From: an uncultured Bacteroides sp.
GTDB lineage: Bacteria; Bacteroidota; Bacteroidia; Bacteroidales; Bacteroidaceae
Direction of reading: 5' to 3'
Length of the DNA: 64,000 nucleotides
Assembly: GCA_949289345.1 (NCBI GenBank)
Contig: CASENS010000112.1
Span: forward strand, 17,641-81,640
Under the pieces are notes generated by a model, which had not been told where the DNA came from, made no database searches, and saw only the letters and a program-made list of their open reading frames with translations. Below, in pieces: positions 56,355-64,000 of this stretch; the stretch's first letter is position 1, and every line of letters starts with the position of its first letter. The translations under genes and the position numbers were made by a program.

Positions 56355-57608
56355 TTATTCATAATACGCATGGTCTTTCGGGAAATCCATTCCTTCCCAA
56401 GCCTTCTTCGAAGTCCAAGGCAGCGGAGTGTCCGTCCAGAAAGGATGGTCGGCGGGCAATCCCAACGGCAAGAATGCCAACGAAGCCAGATACAGGCTGC
56501 CGTTGTTGGTGTACCAATCCGATATGTTCGGCTGCTTGCCGTTGAAGCCCAAGGTCAGAAAACCTTTCTCGTTGAAATTCCGCTGGTCGCCAAACATACG
56601 TTGGATGACGGCTGTCATCGCCGCACGAACCTGCCCGTTAGGCAACTCCTTTGGCAACCATCCGCGCCATGCCAGCAAAGCCAACGGCTGCAACGTACCG
56701 GTGCGATACGTAATGGAGCGGCCGAAGACGGGGAAAGTACCTTCGGGAGAGATAAAGCGTTCCAGTATCATGCCGAACCGCTGCATACGTCTTTGCGCCC
56801 TGGCAAAGTCACAACCACCGGCGTTCCATATCTTGTTCTTTCCTCCGTTGGTAAATACTTCCAGACACTCCACGTACATGGGATGCAGCACGAAGCTGTT
56901 ATAATAGTCGAAGGCAAAACCCGGCCCGTCGCTGTACCAACCGTCACCCACATACCATTCTTCCACCTTCCGCAAGGCCGAAACGATGCGGTACGTATCG
57001 CTCGAAGCGCCGGCTTTCCGCAAGAAACATTCCACCGTAGACGAGAACAACAGCCAGTTGGTATAAGGCGGATCCACACGACGCAGTTGGGTAAACTCTT
57101 CGATGTAGCGTTTCTTGGTCACACTGTCCAACGGCACCCACAAAGCGTCATACCCACGCAGGAAACTCTCAGCCACATAGGCAGCGTCCACCAACGGTTG
57201 CCCTTCCTTGCGCCACAACAAGTAGTCCTTGCTTTGCGGGTCCACAGCCTGTGCATAGCTCTTCAATGCCCATTCCCGGAGCTGCTTGCGCTTCCGCCCT
57301 TCCTCGGTATCATCATCGGGCAACGAAAGCCACGGAGCCAGCCCAGCCATCAGGCGGCCGAAGCATTCCATATAGGTCACCCGCTTGTCGCGTCCGTCCC
57401 ATGTAGGGCTCAGTTCCACCAACATATTCTCTTGCAACTTGCCCTCACTCATGCTGCTCAGCACAGGAGCCGCCATCTGATACAAGGTGTTGCACCACAG
57501 TTCGCGGTCACCCACTTTTTTTTCTTTCTCGTTTTTTGCCGATGCCGGCTGCACCGTCACCAACAGGGCCACGACCAACCATAAGCCCGCAATCAGTCTG
57601 TTTCTCAT
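56355..57608 (-). CDS. DUF2264 protein (GH154-like)
   Basis: A 417-residue exported protein of family DUF2264. The start is MRNRLIAGLW with a signal peptide ending QPASA. An (alpha/alpha)6-barrel pattern is suggested by MECFGRLMAGLAPWLSLPDD, DAAYVAESFLRGYDALW, NWLLFSSTVECFLRKAG and DGWYSDGPGFAFDYYNSFV. Some DUF2264 proteins are placed in GH154 as exo-beta-glucuronidases active on arabinogalactan; that activity would fit here. It is the first enzyme gene after susCD and has its own -7 box, so the enzyme block may be transcribed separately from susCD. Confidence 0.85.
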   Translation of the reverse strand: MRNRLIAGLWLVVALLVTVQPASAKNEKEKKVGDRELWCNTLYQMAAPVLSSMSEGKLQENMLVELSPTWDGRDKRVTYMECFGRLMAGLAPWLSLPDDDTEEGRKRKQLREWALKSYAQAVDPQSKDYLLWRKEGQPLVDAAYVAESFLRGYDALWVPLDSVTKKRYIEEFTQLRRVDPPYTNWLLFSSTVECFLRKAGASSDTYRIVSALRKVEEWYVGDGWYSDGPGFAFDYYNSFVLHPMYVECLEVFTNGGKNKIWNAGGCDFARAQRRMQRFGMILERFISPEGTFPVFGRSITYRTGTLQPLALLAWRGWLPKELPNGQVRAAMTAVIQRMFGDQRNFNEKGFLTLGFNGKQPNISDWYTNNGSLYLASLAFLPLGLPADHPFWTDTPLPWTSKKAWEGMDFPKDHAYYE

Positions 57609-57636
57609 GCTATCAATACACAATTAATGATGTTTG

Positions 57637-57644
57637 CAAATATA
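57637..57644 (-). promoter_or_regulatory. Promoter -7 box for the enzyme block
   Basis: TATATTTG on the minus strand, 29 bases before the DUF2264 ATG. No -33 TTTG at the right distance, which is common for activator-dependent promoters. Confidence 0.55.
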
Positions 57645-57766
57645 ATTATTTTTTTCATTTCTCAGATAAAATGTAAGGAAAAACAAATAGAAAATAAAAA
57701 AGTGCACGTTTAGTCTTTCAAAATCCTCATGCCTGCCTATTTTTGCAGCAGCCAAGACCGGGGCGT

Positions 57767-57854
57767 TCGAAATCACCGTATGTTTTAGGTCAAAAGACAG
57801 TTAGTTTTGCTTCAAAAGGTCATATGATTTGCATAAAAAGATAGTATGCTTTTG
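57767..57854. promoter_or_regulatory. Four tandem 22-bp direct repeats, possible operator
   Basis: Units start at 57767, 57789, 57811 and 57833, all 22 bases. The shared pattern is AAAAGAYAGTATGnTTTGC, strongest in the last three units. A 22-base period places sites on the same face of the helix, two turns apart, as expected for a multimeric DNA-binding protein. They lie in the 495-base gap between susD and DUF2264, about 120 bases upstream of the -7 box at 57637. A TATTTTTG on the plus strand (57738-57745) is also present. Confidence 0.6.
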
Positions 57855-57871
57855 TGTAAGCGACTGTGCGA

Positions 57872-57984
57872 AAATGATAATTTAGAAGCCCCCTCAACTC
57901 CCCCCGTGGGGGAGCTATTGTATTCTACTTAGTATTCAAAGCCTCCCCCACGGGGGGAGGTCTGGTGGGGGCTAAATTCCCATT
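57872..57984. repeat. Palindromic element, short type, copy 3 (inverted)
   Basis: The same element as 15976-16076 and 54714-54828 in opposite orientation, starting AAATGATAATTTAG and ending CTAAATTCCCATT. It starts 18 bases after the last 22-bp repeat. Confidence 0.88.
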
Positions 57985-58020
57985 CATTTTTCCTCATCAT
58001 GTCAAAGAACGAAAATGATA

Positions 58021-58054
58021 AGGGCTCACTCCCCTAACCGAAAGAGTGAGCCCT
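58021..58054 (-). terminator. Hairpin after susD
   Basis: AGGGCTCACTC/GAGTGAGCCCT form an 11-bp stem 49 bases after the susD stop codon, with a few Ts following on the minus strand. Such hairpins after susD often lower read-through into the enzyme genes. Confidence 0.75.
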
Positions 58055-58103
58055 ACCCTAAAAAGACCTATTGAAAACGTCTATTTATGAAGATGCATTT
58101 TGT

Positions 58104-60125
58104 TTACTCAGCAGTTTCTTCGTCCGCTACCGCATCCTGCCAATTATCAAACATAGGTATATTGGGATCGTAACCGTCATATCCATAATTCTGACGGAGT
58201 TGGGCACCTGTATTAGCTGTAATGGCAGAATTCGGAACCGGCCAGAAAAGATTACGCTTATCTACCCTGTAATTCAATTCTTTACCTGAATTGATTGGAC
58301 CGTGATTGAAGATATTGTAGCGAGTCGTACGCTTAAACCAATAGCTACCGCCATTCAAGTCCGTTCCACTCTGCTTGTCCCACGTAGCAAGGTCGTAAGT
58401 CTCACCCCATTCATCGGGCCGACCGCTACGGGCCAAGCACCAGGAGATACGGGTCAATTCCGGCTGACGCCACTCTTCGAGGTACAGCTCACGGGCACGT
58501 TCGTCACAGATGTCGCCGATAGTCACCGTGGTAAACATCTTCTTGGCGTTGGCACGACGACGGATTACATTTACATCCTCAGCCGCACCGGCAGCATTGC
58601 CTTGGTAGAACTTGGCTTCGGCACGAAGCAGGTAAGTCTCCGCCAAGCGGAACAGATACAAATTGCCGTTGGAAGTGGCGTTACCATTGGTCGCTCCATT
58701 AAATTGGTTGGCTCCTTGGTTCTCTTCCGCTGCCTGGTCCAAAATATAAACCTTGTATAACGGAGTCGGATACCAACTACGGATGGTATCGCTACAAAGC
58801 AACTGTCCTTTTTTAACTATCGGTTCGTTTTTCTCTTCATTCCATCCCCAATCTTCGGGAGCATACAGCATCAAATTCTGACCATAAAAAGCAGATCCCG
58901 GCTTGTTATATTTCAAATCCGTCATTTCCACCCAATTGCCGACTTGGCGATTGTGACGCAAGTCTTGCCAATCCGTCTCACCGTCATAGTTCCAGATGGT
59001 CTGGTTATAGTGGTAAGAAGTACGGAAGCAACCGATACCACGTCCCAAGGCGCGTACATAATCCATTGTCGGGTCATATTCCGCCGCATTGCGTGCATAG
59101 TTATAACAGGGTGCTCCCACATTATGCGGGTCAATAATGATACCGTTGCTCCAGTGTACACACATGGCACGCATCTGCGGATAAGAAATAAAACCTTCCG
59201 TGTAGTAATTCAGAATCGGCATAATCATCTCCGTATTCTCCGCACTGGTCACATTCACGCCCCGGTGCAAGTCCCACAGTACGTTACGCTGTACGGACCA
59301 TGTTTCCGGATTGCCGGAAGGCACATTGGTACCGAACGGAGCGGTCATCAATGCCAAGCCGTGGTTATTAATCAAATCGGTAGCTAATTGTTCGGCTTCC
59401 TGGTAACGGCCCAATACCAAGTAGCATTTAATCAACAATTGCTTGCAAGCTTCCTGGTTCACCGTACCGATGTAGCCGATTTCCCGCTGAGGCGGTACAT
59501 GCTCAACGGCAAACTCCAAATCTTGTGTAATCATCTCAAAGATGGCCTGCTTACTGGTCGATTTGTAGTTCTGCTTGGGCACTTCAATCAGTTTCGTAAT
59601 CAAAGGGATATCACCAAACAGCAGCACGCCGTGATAGTAAGCGTAGGCACGGTGGAAATAAGCACGGCCCAAATACTCATCGCGCAAATCCGGATCCAAG
59701 CCTTCTACATTATCCACGTTCGAAATGATGGTATTGGCAAAGGTGACGCTGTTCCACGTACGATCCCAAAAACGGGACATAGCATTTTCATCACCACCAC
59801 CCTTCATACCCGAAGTCGGAGTAATCTTATTCGCAAAATCGTCCTGCATTTCTCCCGCATCGGTCTTGGCATACAAACCTATATCAGTCATAAAATAAAG
59901 GGAAGCCATGGGCAACACATTCCCATTGCCGTCCATCAGCATTTCTTTCAGACCGTAATCGCACATCGCCATAGCCGATTGAAGACCGGATAACGTGGTG
60001 TACGTATTCTCAGGGTTGTAGAAGGACAGCGGATCCTGTTCCAAAAAGCTGTCCGAACAACCGGTAGTCAGCAAGGCGGCCGAAAACAGCGCCATGCATC
60101 CTTGGGTAAAGATTTTATTTTTCAT
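58104..60125 (-). CDS. SusD/RagB family surface glycan-binding lipoprotein
   Basis: A 673-residue outer-surface lipoprotein that caps its SusC partner and hands over oligosaccharides. Lipoprotein signal with LLTTGC (Cys23), then SDSFLEQDPLSFYNPENTY. The N-terminal SusD-like domain contains tetratricopeptide-like helices (YLGRAYFHRAYAYYHGVLLF, a hallmark), and the C-terminal RagB domain shows YLLRAEAKFYQGNAAGAAEDVNVIRRRA-like sequence and LYLEEWRQPELTR. Length is at the upper end for SusD. It follows susC by 18 bases. Confidence 0.95.
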   Translation of the reverse strand: MKNKIFTQGCMALFSAALLTTGCSDSFLEQDPLSFYNPENTYTTLSGLQSAMAMCDYGLKEMLMDGNGNVLPMASLYFMTDIGLYAKTDAGEMQDDFANKITPTSGMKGGGDENAMSRFWDRTWNSVTFANTIISNVDNVEGLDPDLRDEYLGRAYFHRAYAYYHGVLLFGDIPLITKLIEVPKQNYKSTSKQAIFEMITQDLEFAVEHVPPQREIGYIGTVNQEACKQLLIKCYLVLGRYQEAEQLATDLINNHGLALMTAPFGTNVPSGNPETWSVQRNVLWDLHRGVNVTSAENTEMIMPILNYYTEGFISYPQMRAMCVHWSNGIIIDPHNVGAPCYNYARNAAEYDPTMDYVRALGRGIGCFRTSYHYNQTIWNYDGETDWQDLRHNRQVGNWVEMTDLKYNKPGSAFYGQNLMLYAPEDWGWNEEKNEPIVKKGQLLCSDTIRSWYPTPLYKVYILDQAAEENQGANQFNGATNGNATSNGNLYLFRLAETYLLRAEAKFYQGNAAGAAEDVNVIRRRANAKKMFTTVTIGDICDERARELYLEEWRQPELTRISWCLARSGRPDEWGETYDLATWDKQSGTDLNGGSYWFKRTTRYNIFNHGPINSGKELNYRVDKRNLFWPVPNSAITANTGAQLRQNYGYDGYDPNIPMFDNWQDAVADEETAE

Positions 60126-60143
60126 ATCGCTATTTCAAAGATT

Positions 60144-63100
60144 TTAGAGTGTAACATTGATACCGAAATTAAAAGTACGGTTAGCCAGACCGCCGGTCTC
60201 CGGGTCACCGTATTCCCAACTGTCGAACGTGCAGACGTTCTTGCAGCTGGCAGTCAGACGGATGCGGTCTACCATGAATTTCTTCGTCCACTTCTGCGGA
60301 ATGGTGTAACCGATGGTGATGTCATCCAGACGGACGAAACTGCGGTTATACACCTTGTCCACACCACCTGCCAAACCCGTGTTCGGACCGGCGGCATTCA
60401 GACGGCAGTAGTCATTGGTCGGATTGTCCGGTGTCCAGTATTCACGGGCGGCTACGTTGAAACCGTTGGTCACCTGCGAACCACCGTTCTCCTGGTTCAG
60501 CCAGTAGCCGGCACGGCTCTTGTGTCCCATGTAGGAGTAGAACGAAATGGAGAGCGTCAGGTCTTTCCACAGTGTGAAATCATTGCGGAAGTTCCAGTAG
60601 ATAGGCGGTGTCTGCGGGCCTTGGAATACCTTATCGTTGTCGTTGTACACCGGCACACGGGTACCGTCCGCCAAAATCTGGTCGTCTTCCGTATAGTGGT
60701 TGACTACTTTCGGGTCACCCGGTTTCTGACCTACCAAAGCGGCTTGTGCGATGTCTTCCGGCGTGTTCTGCCATACACCGTCTGTCTCGTAGTACCAGAT
60801 GACATCGGCGGGCTGGCCGATAAACCAACCGTTGGACGTATCATCCTGTTCCACACCGTTCTCGTCATAGTCGTAATAGATGTGGTTAATCTTGTTCTTG
60901 TTGATGGAGAAGCCCAACGATGAAGCCCATTCAAAATTCTTTTGCTGGATGTTCAGCGTATTCACCGCGATTTCAAAACCTTGATTCTGCACTTCACCGA
61001 GGTTGGTCATAATTTCACTAAAGCCGGAGAAGTTCGGCAGACGCTGCTTCATAATCATGTCCGTGGTCTTCTTGAAGTAATAATCCATGTTGACATTCAA
61101 GCGACTGTCGAAGAACGAGAGATCCAAACCAACGTTCCAAGCCTTGGTCTTTTCCCATTGCAGGTTGGGAGCTGCCAAGCGGCTCATGTAAAGCGGGTTG
61201 ATAACGTTGGAGTTTCCGTTTTGGTAATACACCATCTCGCCACCCGCCAACGCCAGGTTGGCCAATGTCAGGTACACGTCACCGAAATCGCGGTTACCGT
61301 TGGTACCGTAGGACAGACGGAGCTTCGCCATGTCCAGCCACTCGCGCGTGCTTTCCATGAAGCTTTCTTCCGAGAATACCCAGCTAAGACCCACGGAACC
61401 GAAGTTACCCCACTTGTTGTTGGCACCAAAACCGGCATAACCGTCCCGACGGAACGAACCGGTAATCATGTAGCGGTCTTTGTAGCCGTAGAACAGACGC
61501 CCTAAGTAGGAAGCGGCGGTAGAGTGCGTGTCGTTGGAGCTGAAGTTACTCTGGCTCTTGTTGGCACCGGCAATGTAGTGAAAGCCCAAGGCGTCGCTCG
61601 GCGTGATGTTGCGGGCCTCGATGCGATCCTGCCAGTAGCGGCGTTCCTCGGCCTCTTGTACCAAAGTCAGCGTCAGATGGTGGTCGCCGTATGTCTTGTC
61701 CCACGTGATGGTGTTGTTCAGGTTCCAGTCGAAGTTCTTGCTGGACTCACGGTCCACACCGCGGCTGGAAGCGGAAGCGTTCGGCAGGTCGGCGGACATC
61801 CAGTAGCGGTTGTAGAACCACTGGTAACGCGGAGCGATGTTGAACTGATAAGTTATGCCGTAAGGCAAGGTCACCTTGGCGTTGAAAATGGTGTTCAGCA
61901 CCGTGTAGCCTTTCTCCAGTTCATAGAACTGGCGGTAGAAATAATAGTTGTAACCACCGTTGGTGGGCAAGCCGGACATCGGGTACTGTTCGTAACCGCC
62001 TACTCCTTCTTCATCGTACATGGAAGCGAAGGGAGAGTTGCGGAGCATGTTGTCGTCCCAATAGTTGCTGCCCAAAGAAACCTGAATGTCACCGTCCGAA
62101 CGGTCCTGGAAGTTGACATTGGCGCCGATTTCCAACCAATCCGTTATCTTGGCGTTGATTTTCATGTTACCACGGAACGCGTTGTACTCGTTACCCTGCA
62201 CGGAACCTTCATTGTTCACATAGCCCAACGAGAAGTAATAGTTCACATTCTCCGTGGCACCGGAGATGCTGGCATTGTAGTCCTGGTTGAATCCGGTACG
62301 GAACGTAGCGTCGTTCCAGTCATACATCTGTCCTGCCAAGAAGTTATTCATCATCATCGGGGAATTGTAGAACTCCAGACGGCGTGCCCACAGACTCAGA
62401 GCCGATTCATTCTCCTGAGGCCCGATACCATTCAAGCCGGTATTCATCATCCAGCTCTGTTGGTCGGCGGCACTCATATTTCTGGGGTCATCGTAATATC
62501 CTTGCGGATAGTTGAGTTCGTAATGATCAATAACCTGATTACCCTCTTCATCCGTAGTATAAATCGGAGTCTTAGCTTGATAGTAACCATACAAGCCATC
62601 TTCACCTTGTCCATAAGTATAGAACATCTTACGCCAATCGGAGTGGAACTTCAAGTAACCTTCCGCATCGTAATAATCGCGGTAAGCCGATTTATTCACC
62701 ACAGACAAGTTAGCACTGACGTTGATGACCGGCTTTCCTTGCTTACCTTTCTTTGTGGTAATGATGATAACACCGGCGGCAGCCTTGGCACCGTAGATGG
62801 CGGCGGAAGAAGCGTCCTTCAACACGTCAATCTGCGCAATGTCATCAGGGTTGATTTCGGAAAGCTCGCCGTAGAAAGCCATACCGTCCAACACAATCAT
62901 CGGGCTGGCGTTGGTACCCAAAGAGTTCTTACCACGCAACTGAATACTGGCATTCGTACCTTTGGCGGAAGCATCGTAACCAATCTGCAGACCCGGCGTA
63001 CCACGCAACACGTCCTGTACGGAAGCGGGGTTGGTGTCGGCAATCTTCTCCGGACGGATCTGTACGACCGAACCGGTCAAGTCCTTCTTACGCATTGTAC

Positions 63101-63464
63101 CGTAACCTACAACGACCACCTCTTCCAGCATTTCGGTGTCTTCCTTCAAGGTTACATTGATTGTGGTCTGTCCGTTTACGGGAATTTCCTGTGTCTGATA
63201 ACCCACGAAGCGGACAACGATGGTACCTTTGGATGAGATTTGAAGAGAGAAATTACCGTCGATGTCGGTAATCGTACCATTGGTAGGATTGTCCTTGTCC
63301 ACGATGTTGGCACCGATCACCGGCCCATACGCATCGTTCACCGTACCTTTTACTGTAACGTTTTGTGCCATCACCAAAGAAACGTTTAGAAAACAGGCGA
63401 CGCACAGAAGCAAGGCATACAAGACCTTCCTTCTTTCAAAGAAAAAAATCTTCCTTTTTTTCAT
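60144..63464 (-). CDS. SusC/RagA family TonB-dependent outer-membrane transporter
   Basis: A 1106-residue outer-membrane importer of large oligosaccharides. Signal peptide about 1-33 (ending VSLVMAQ). A carboxypeptidase-D-regulatory-like domain (about 35-115) is followed by the TonB box region and plug (EVVVVGYGTMRKKDLTGSV, VLRGTPGLQIGYDAS, IDVLKDASSAAIYGAKAAAG). The remainder is a 22-strand barrel. There is no extra N-terminal STN domain, so regulation by an ECF sigma/anti-sigma pair through this protein is unlikely; a hybrid two-component or SusR-type regulator is expected. First gene of the locus, with a -7 box and an inverted repeat upstream. Confidence 0.96.
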   Translation of the reverse strand: MKKRKIFFFERRKVLYALLLCVACFLNVSLVMAQNVTVKGTVNDAYGPVIGANIVDKDNPTNGTITDIDGNFSLQISSKGTIVVRFVGYQTQEIPVNGQTTINVTLKEDTEMLEEVVVVGYGTMRKKDLTGSVVQIRPEKIADTNPASVQDVLRGTPGLQIGYDASAKGTNASIQLRGKNSLGTNASPMIVLDGMAFYGELSEINPDDIAQIDVLKDASSAAIYGAKAAAGVIIITTKKGKQGKPVINVSANLSVVNKSAYRDYYDAEGYLKFHSDWRKMFYTYGQGEDGLYGYYQAKTPIYTTDEEGNQVIDHYELNYPQGYYDDPRNMSAADQQSWMMNTGLNGIGPQENESALSLWARRLEFYNSPMMMNNFLAGQMYDWNDATFRTGFNQDYNASISGATENVNYYFSLGYVNNEGSVQGNEYNAFRGNMKINAKITDWLEIGANVNFQDRSDGDIQVSLGSNYWDDNMLRNSPFASMYDEEGVGGYEQYPMSGLPTNGGYNYYFYRQFYELEKGYTVLNTIFNAKVTLPYGITYQFNIAPRYQWFYNRYWMSADLPNASASSRGVDRESSKNFDWNLNNTITWDKTYGDHHLTLTLVQEAEERRYWQDRIEARNITPSDALGFHYIAGANKSQSNFSSNDTHSTAASYLGRLFYGYKDRYMITGSFRRDGYAGFGANNKWGNFGSVGLSWVFSEESFMESTREWLDMAKLRLSYGTNGNRDFGDVYLTLANLALAGGEMVYYQNGNSNVINPLYMSRLAAPNLQWEKTKAWNVGLDLSFFDSRLNVNMDYYFKKTTDMIMKQRLPNFSGFSEIMTNLGEVQNQGFEIAVNTLNIQQKNFEWASSLGFSINKNKINHIYYDYDENGVEQDDTSNGWFIGQPADVIWYYETDGVWQNTPEDIAQAALVGQKPGDPKVVNHYTEDDQILADGTRVPVYNDNDKVFQGPQTPPIYWNFRNDFTLWKDLTLSISFYSYMGHKSRAGYWLNQENGGSQVTNGFNVAAREYWTPDNPTNDYCRLNAAGPNTGLAGGVDKVYNRSFVRLDDITIGYTIPQKWTKKFMVDRIRLTASCKNVCTFDSWEYGDPETGGLANRTFNFGINVTL

Positions 63465-63547
63465 CGTATTACTAATTTAGTTAATAAAGATTGTTTCTTA
63501 GCTTGCAACAATTGTCTCTTTGTCTGCAACGACTGTTGAAGCGAGTT

Positions 63548-63555
63548 CAAAGTTA
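63548..63555 (-). promoter_or_regulatory. Promoter -7 box of susC
   Basis: TAACTTTG on the minus strand matches TAnnTTTG; the -33 box is weak. It gives a leader of about 75 bases, usual for susC-type genes. Confidence 0.6.
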
Positions 63556-63600
63556 AATGATGCCACAAAATCTAAATAGGACAAAAAATCCATTCATGTC

Positions 63601-63648
63601 GAATATTGTTCCATGGAACATTTATATGTACAAAATGAAACAATATTC
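63601..63648. promoter_or_regulatory. Inverted repeat upstream of susC, possible activator site
   Basis: GAATATTGTT (63601-63610) and AACAATATTC (63639-63648) are perfect complements, 28 bases apart, and GTTCCATGGAAC (63608-63619) is a perfect 12-base palindrome inside. The block lies 46-93 bases upstream of the susC -7 box, where an activator would bind. The rest of 63465-63789 shows only an A/G-rich stretch (63650-63710). Confidence 0.5.
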
Positions 63649-63789
63649 TACACAAAAAGAGAGAACAAGCAAGGAAAGAAAGGAAGAAAATCCCTCAAAG
63701 AGGCTTATCAAACGAATGACTGTCCACATTCCAAGCCATAGGTTACGGGAGGCGGAACCTGAAAAAAGAGACTAAGCGACCAAAATCGG

Positions 63790-64000
63790 TTTATACGATA
63801 AATGGGAATTTAGCCCCCTAAAGTGAATGATAACAAACTCCCCTCCTTCGGGAAGGAGGGGTGCCCACCGGGCGGGGTGGTAGGACAAGAATGGTTCGAC
63901 CTATTTACATTATATAAGAATAGGAGTCGCTTACGCGGCATGTTTCTCCTACCACCCCGGCCTGAAGGCCACCCCTCCTCCGGGGAGGAGGGGAGTTCAG
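63790..64000. repeat. Palindromic element, long type, copy 2 (cut by window end)
   Basis: Begins TTTATACGATAAATGGGAAT, and the interior matches 23526-23745 almost base for base (AAGTGAATGATAACAAACTC, GGACAAGAATGGTTCG, GAGTCGCTTACGCGGCATG). The hairpin arms differ from the first copy but remain complementary within each copy. The right end lies outside the window. Confidence 0.85.

Noticed and set aside
57767-57854. CRISPR array
   Set aside because: The 22-base units are contiguous and diverged, with no spacers between them and no cas genes.
61524-63236. A 570-codon open frame opposite susC
   Set aside because: Valine-rich shadow of a beta-barrel gene; no start signal and no family resemblance.

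Overview
The window is a chromosomal segment from a member of the Bacteroidaceae, most likely Bacteroides or a close relative. The evidence is a fused lpxC-fabZ gene, a SusC/SusD pair followed by a long run of exported glycoside hydrolases, a DPP7-type S46 peptidase, an anaerobic sulfatase-maturing radical SAM enzyme, a Bvu_2165-type DNA-binding/DUF4469 protein, and many promoters with the Bacteroides TTTG...TAnnTTTG pattern. No phage, plasmid, transposase or CRISPR array was seen.

Left part (1-34.7 kb), mostly core genes. It opens with the tail of ppdK, then an AlaX-like editing protein, plsC, a DUF4369 lipoprotein, an anSME gene and a DPP7-like peptidase. Next is the lipid A block: HD hydrolase, lpxD, lpxC-fabZ, lpxA, a small acidic protein and miaA. 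A translationally coupled pair on the minus strand (an Ntn-type amide hydrolase and a GH3 beta-glucosidase) follows, then a SlyD-type isomerase, prs and tRNA-Arg(TCT). After these come an orphan receiver-histidine kinase, a UDP-glucuronate decarboxylase-like gene, an MFS sugar porter with an aldo-keto reductase, a small exported protein, the Bvu_2165-like protein, mfd, a nitroreductase, ribE and the phosphate regulon (phoU-pstB-pstA-pstC facing pstS). The block from about 20.5 to 28.3 kb is visibly richer in G+C than the rest.

Middle part (34.7-39.4 kb). A compact minus-strand operon encodes indolepyruvate:ferredoxin oxidoreductase (iorA, iorB) with thiD and a thiE/tenI-like gene, so a thiamine-diphosphate enzyme is co-transcribed with thiamine genes. 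mltG lies upstream.

Right part (39.7-63.5 kb). A polysaccharide utilization locus, all on the minus strand, reads susC, susD, DUF2264 (GH154-like), BNR_4 (GH145/PL42-like), GH105, a tandem GH43, GH97, GH51 with an extra N-terminal module, GH127, GH51 and GH2. The set fits stepwise removal of rhamnose-glucuronate caps, unsaturated uronates, L-arabinofuranose and galactose from plant arabinogalactan (arabinogalactan protein, or the arabinogalactan side chains of pectin). No regulator, surface glycan-binding protein or recognisable endo-acting enzyme is inside the window; they may lie beyond the right edge.

The most unusual non-coding content is a family of palindromic elements bounded by AAATGGGAATTTAG-like ends, seven copies in the window, three of them at successive junctions inside the utilization locus. 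There is also a run of four 22-bp direct repeats between susD and the first enzyme gene, an inverted repeat upstream of susC, Pho-box-like repeats in front of pstS, and a possible small RNA unit upstream of ribE.
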